64,000 nucleotides of DNA from Oceanitalea stevensii (GTDB taxonomy: Bacteria; Actinomycetota; Actinomycetes; Actinomycetales; Actinomycetaceae). The DNA lies in the NCBI RefSeq assembly GCF_014837105.1, contig NZ_JACSPO010000001.1:873662-937661 (forward strand). Direction: 5' to 3'. The position numbers were made by a program, and so were the translations under genes. The notes beneath the pieces were generated by a model. The model was not told where the DNA came from. It did not search any database and saw nothing but the letters and a program-made list of their open reading frames with translations. Shown piece by piece: positions 63,176-64,000 of this stretch; position 1 is the first letter of the stretch, and every line of letters begins with the position of its first letter.

Positions 63176-63230
63176 GGTGTGGTCCTTTCACAGTGGCTCA
63201 GTTGCCGTGAGGCCCGTGCTGGGCTTCTGA

Positions 63231-63257
63231 GGACAATTCTGGCGTTCCGGATTGTCC
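63231..63257. promoter_or_regulatory. inverted repeat upstream of the LigA-like gene
   Basis: GGACAAT (63231-63237) and ATTGTCC (63251-63257) around 13 nt, in the 140-base gap before the gene. Could be an operator; no promoter elements fit convincingly. Confidence 0.3.
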
Positions 63258-63317
63258 GATTCCGGGCCCATGGTCCCAGGCCGGCCCCGCGGAGCCGGGA
63301 GCGCGCCGTGACCCGCG

Positions 63318-63740
63318 TCACTCTTCCGCGTCGGGCCGGACCGGCACGTCGCTGCGCCCCGGCCCCGCGGTGAGGGTCAGCGTCACCGTCACCGCGAACG
63401 CCAGCCACGTCGTCACGCTCCCCAGCCCGACGCTGAACGTCGCCGGGACGGAGAACATCAGCCCGGCCCCACCGGCAGGGAGCTGACCCTCGACCAGGCC
63501 GAGGAGGAGGCAGACGCCGAGCGCCGCACCGACACCCAGGCCCCACCGACGCCCCCATGCCCGGAACCCGAGGACGCACAGCGAGGTGACGACCACCGCG
63601 GCGACCGTCGCGAGCCACGACGACCGCCCGTGCACCACCGCTTCGTGTTGCTGGTGGACGACTGCCGCGGAGAGCGTGAGGAACCACACCAGCCCTGCGG
63701 CGACCCCGACGGCGGTGACGAGTGCCGGCCTGGTCCTCAT
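63318..63740 (-). CDS. four-helix membrane protein, unknown function
   Basis: 140 residues with hydrophobic segments at about 7-27, 44-62, 67-88 and 100-122, and a short acidic tail. Codon use matches neighbours. ATG at 63740 chosen over an upstream in-frame codon because the hydrophobic protein begins there. No family recognised; no clear ribosome binding site. Confidence 0.65.
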   Translation of the reverse strand: MRTRPALVTAVGVAAGLVWFLTLSAAVVHQQHEAVVHGRSSWLATVAAVVVTSLCVLGFRAWGRRWGLGVGAALGVCLLLGLVEGQLPAGGAGLMFSVPATFSVGLGSVTTWLAFAVTVTLTLTAGPGRSDVPVRPDAEE

Positions 63741-63865
63741 GAGCACACCTACATCTTCGGAGGTTCTCCCGGACGGGCCCAGGATGGCAACGATCGGCAC
63801 CGCGATCAAGACGTCCCGGGAGCTCCTGCCTCGTGGCGCCGCCCCGTCCCGTGAGCCGTGGGCGG

Positions 63866-64000
63866 TCAGGCCCGCGCGGCCAGGGCGCGTGCGTAGAGCG
63901 CGTCGCAGGCCCCGCGGACCTCGGACCAGTCGAAGGGCGGCGGCGTGGCGTGCGCGTGCTCGCGCAGGCGCCGCAGCAGCGCCGGGTCCTCGGCGAGCCG
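63866..64000 (-). CDS. glycosyltransferase, C-terminal fragment (runs off the window)
   Basis: 44 codons plus a TGA, open to the window edge. The encoded end LAEDPALLRRLREHA, then PFDWSEVRGACDALYARAL, is the usual C-terminal helix region of GT4-type glycosyltransferases. The start and catalytic domain lie outside, so donor and acceptor are unknown. Confidence 0.6.
   Translation of the reverse strand, partial: RLAEDPALLRRLREHAHATPPPFDWSEVRGACDALYARALAARA

Overview
The window is a very high G+C chromosomal segment, with third codon positions almost all G or C. Frequent GTG starts, 4-bp stop/start overlaps, an LPQTG-anchored surface enzyme, a three-subunit SdhCAB, PspC/LuxR signalling and a sucCD-DUF6350-purN-purH neighbourhood all point to an actinobacterium, most likely Micrococcales (Georgenia/Cellulomonas-like; genus not determined). 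It reads as core chromosome. I found no insertion sequence, integrase, tRNA, rRNA or CRISPR array.

Layout. 1-0.75 kb: O-methyltransferase with an apparent ATC start. 0.8-9.9 kb (minus): a nucleoside uptake and salvage block made of a BMP-type binding lipoprotein, a double-domain ATPase, two permeases, cytidine deaminase, thymidine phosphorylase, a C39-peptidase-like unknown, a small acidic protein and deoxyribose-phosphate aldolase. 10-12.4 kb: M20 amidohydrolase and ManC. 12.5-15.9 kb: sdhCAB. 16-20.8 kb: YihY, then a DeoR regulator with galT-galK. 20.9-25.6 kb: exonuclease III, a gamma-glutamyltransferase fused to five 45-residue repeats, and a CynX-like MFS transporter. 25.6-29.5 kb: folD-glyA behind a ZTP riboswitch, GNAT, purU. 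29.6-35.6 kb: a 2,004-residue wall-anchored amylopullulanase with two GH13 catalytic domains. 35.7-41.9 kb: AIM24-like, mdh, icd, CNNM/CorC, DUF3017-like, ferredoxin reductase. 42-49.6 kb: purH behind a second ZTP riboswitch, SAP/DUF6434, purN, DJ-1/PfpI, DUF6350, sucD, sucC. 49.7-58.4 kb: aldo/keto reductase, methyltransferases, Tag, OafA-type acyltransferase, PcrA, DUF456. 58.7-62.6 kb: LuxR regulator, PspC-type histidine kinase and PspC/LiaF-like protein (envelope stress). 62.7-64 kb: small membrane proteins and the C-terminal end of a glycosyltransferase.

Working together. One-carbon and purine metabolism (glyA, folD, purU, purN, purH) is tied together by two ZTP riboswitches with identical promoter geometry. 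The TCA genes icd and sucC share a 13-bp element, CTCGACATCGAGA. Nucleoside import feeds Cdd, DeoA and DeoC.

Most striking non-coding signals: (a) about 15 genes have an NANNNT -10 hexamer 6-7 nt before the start codon, which predicts leaderless mRNAs, including a 23-bp intergenic region with two overlapping divergent -10 boxes; (b) a family of long intergenic palindromes shares an outer arm, CGCCGA(C/G)AGC, but has variable inner arms, and at one locus it has expanded into an array of half-copies; (c) a block of nested tandem repeats lies at 58.48-58.71 kb. No intergenic stretch exceeds 300 bases; the longest (58,435-58,732) is filled by these repeats. All calls come from reading the sequence; no database search was run.
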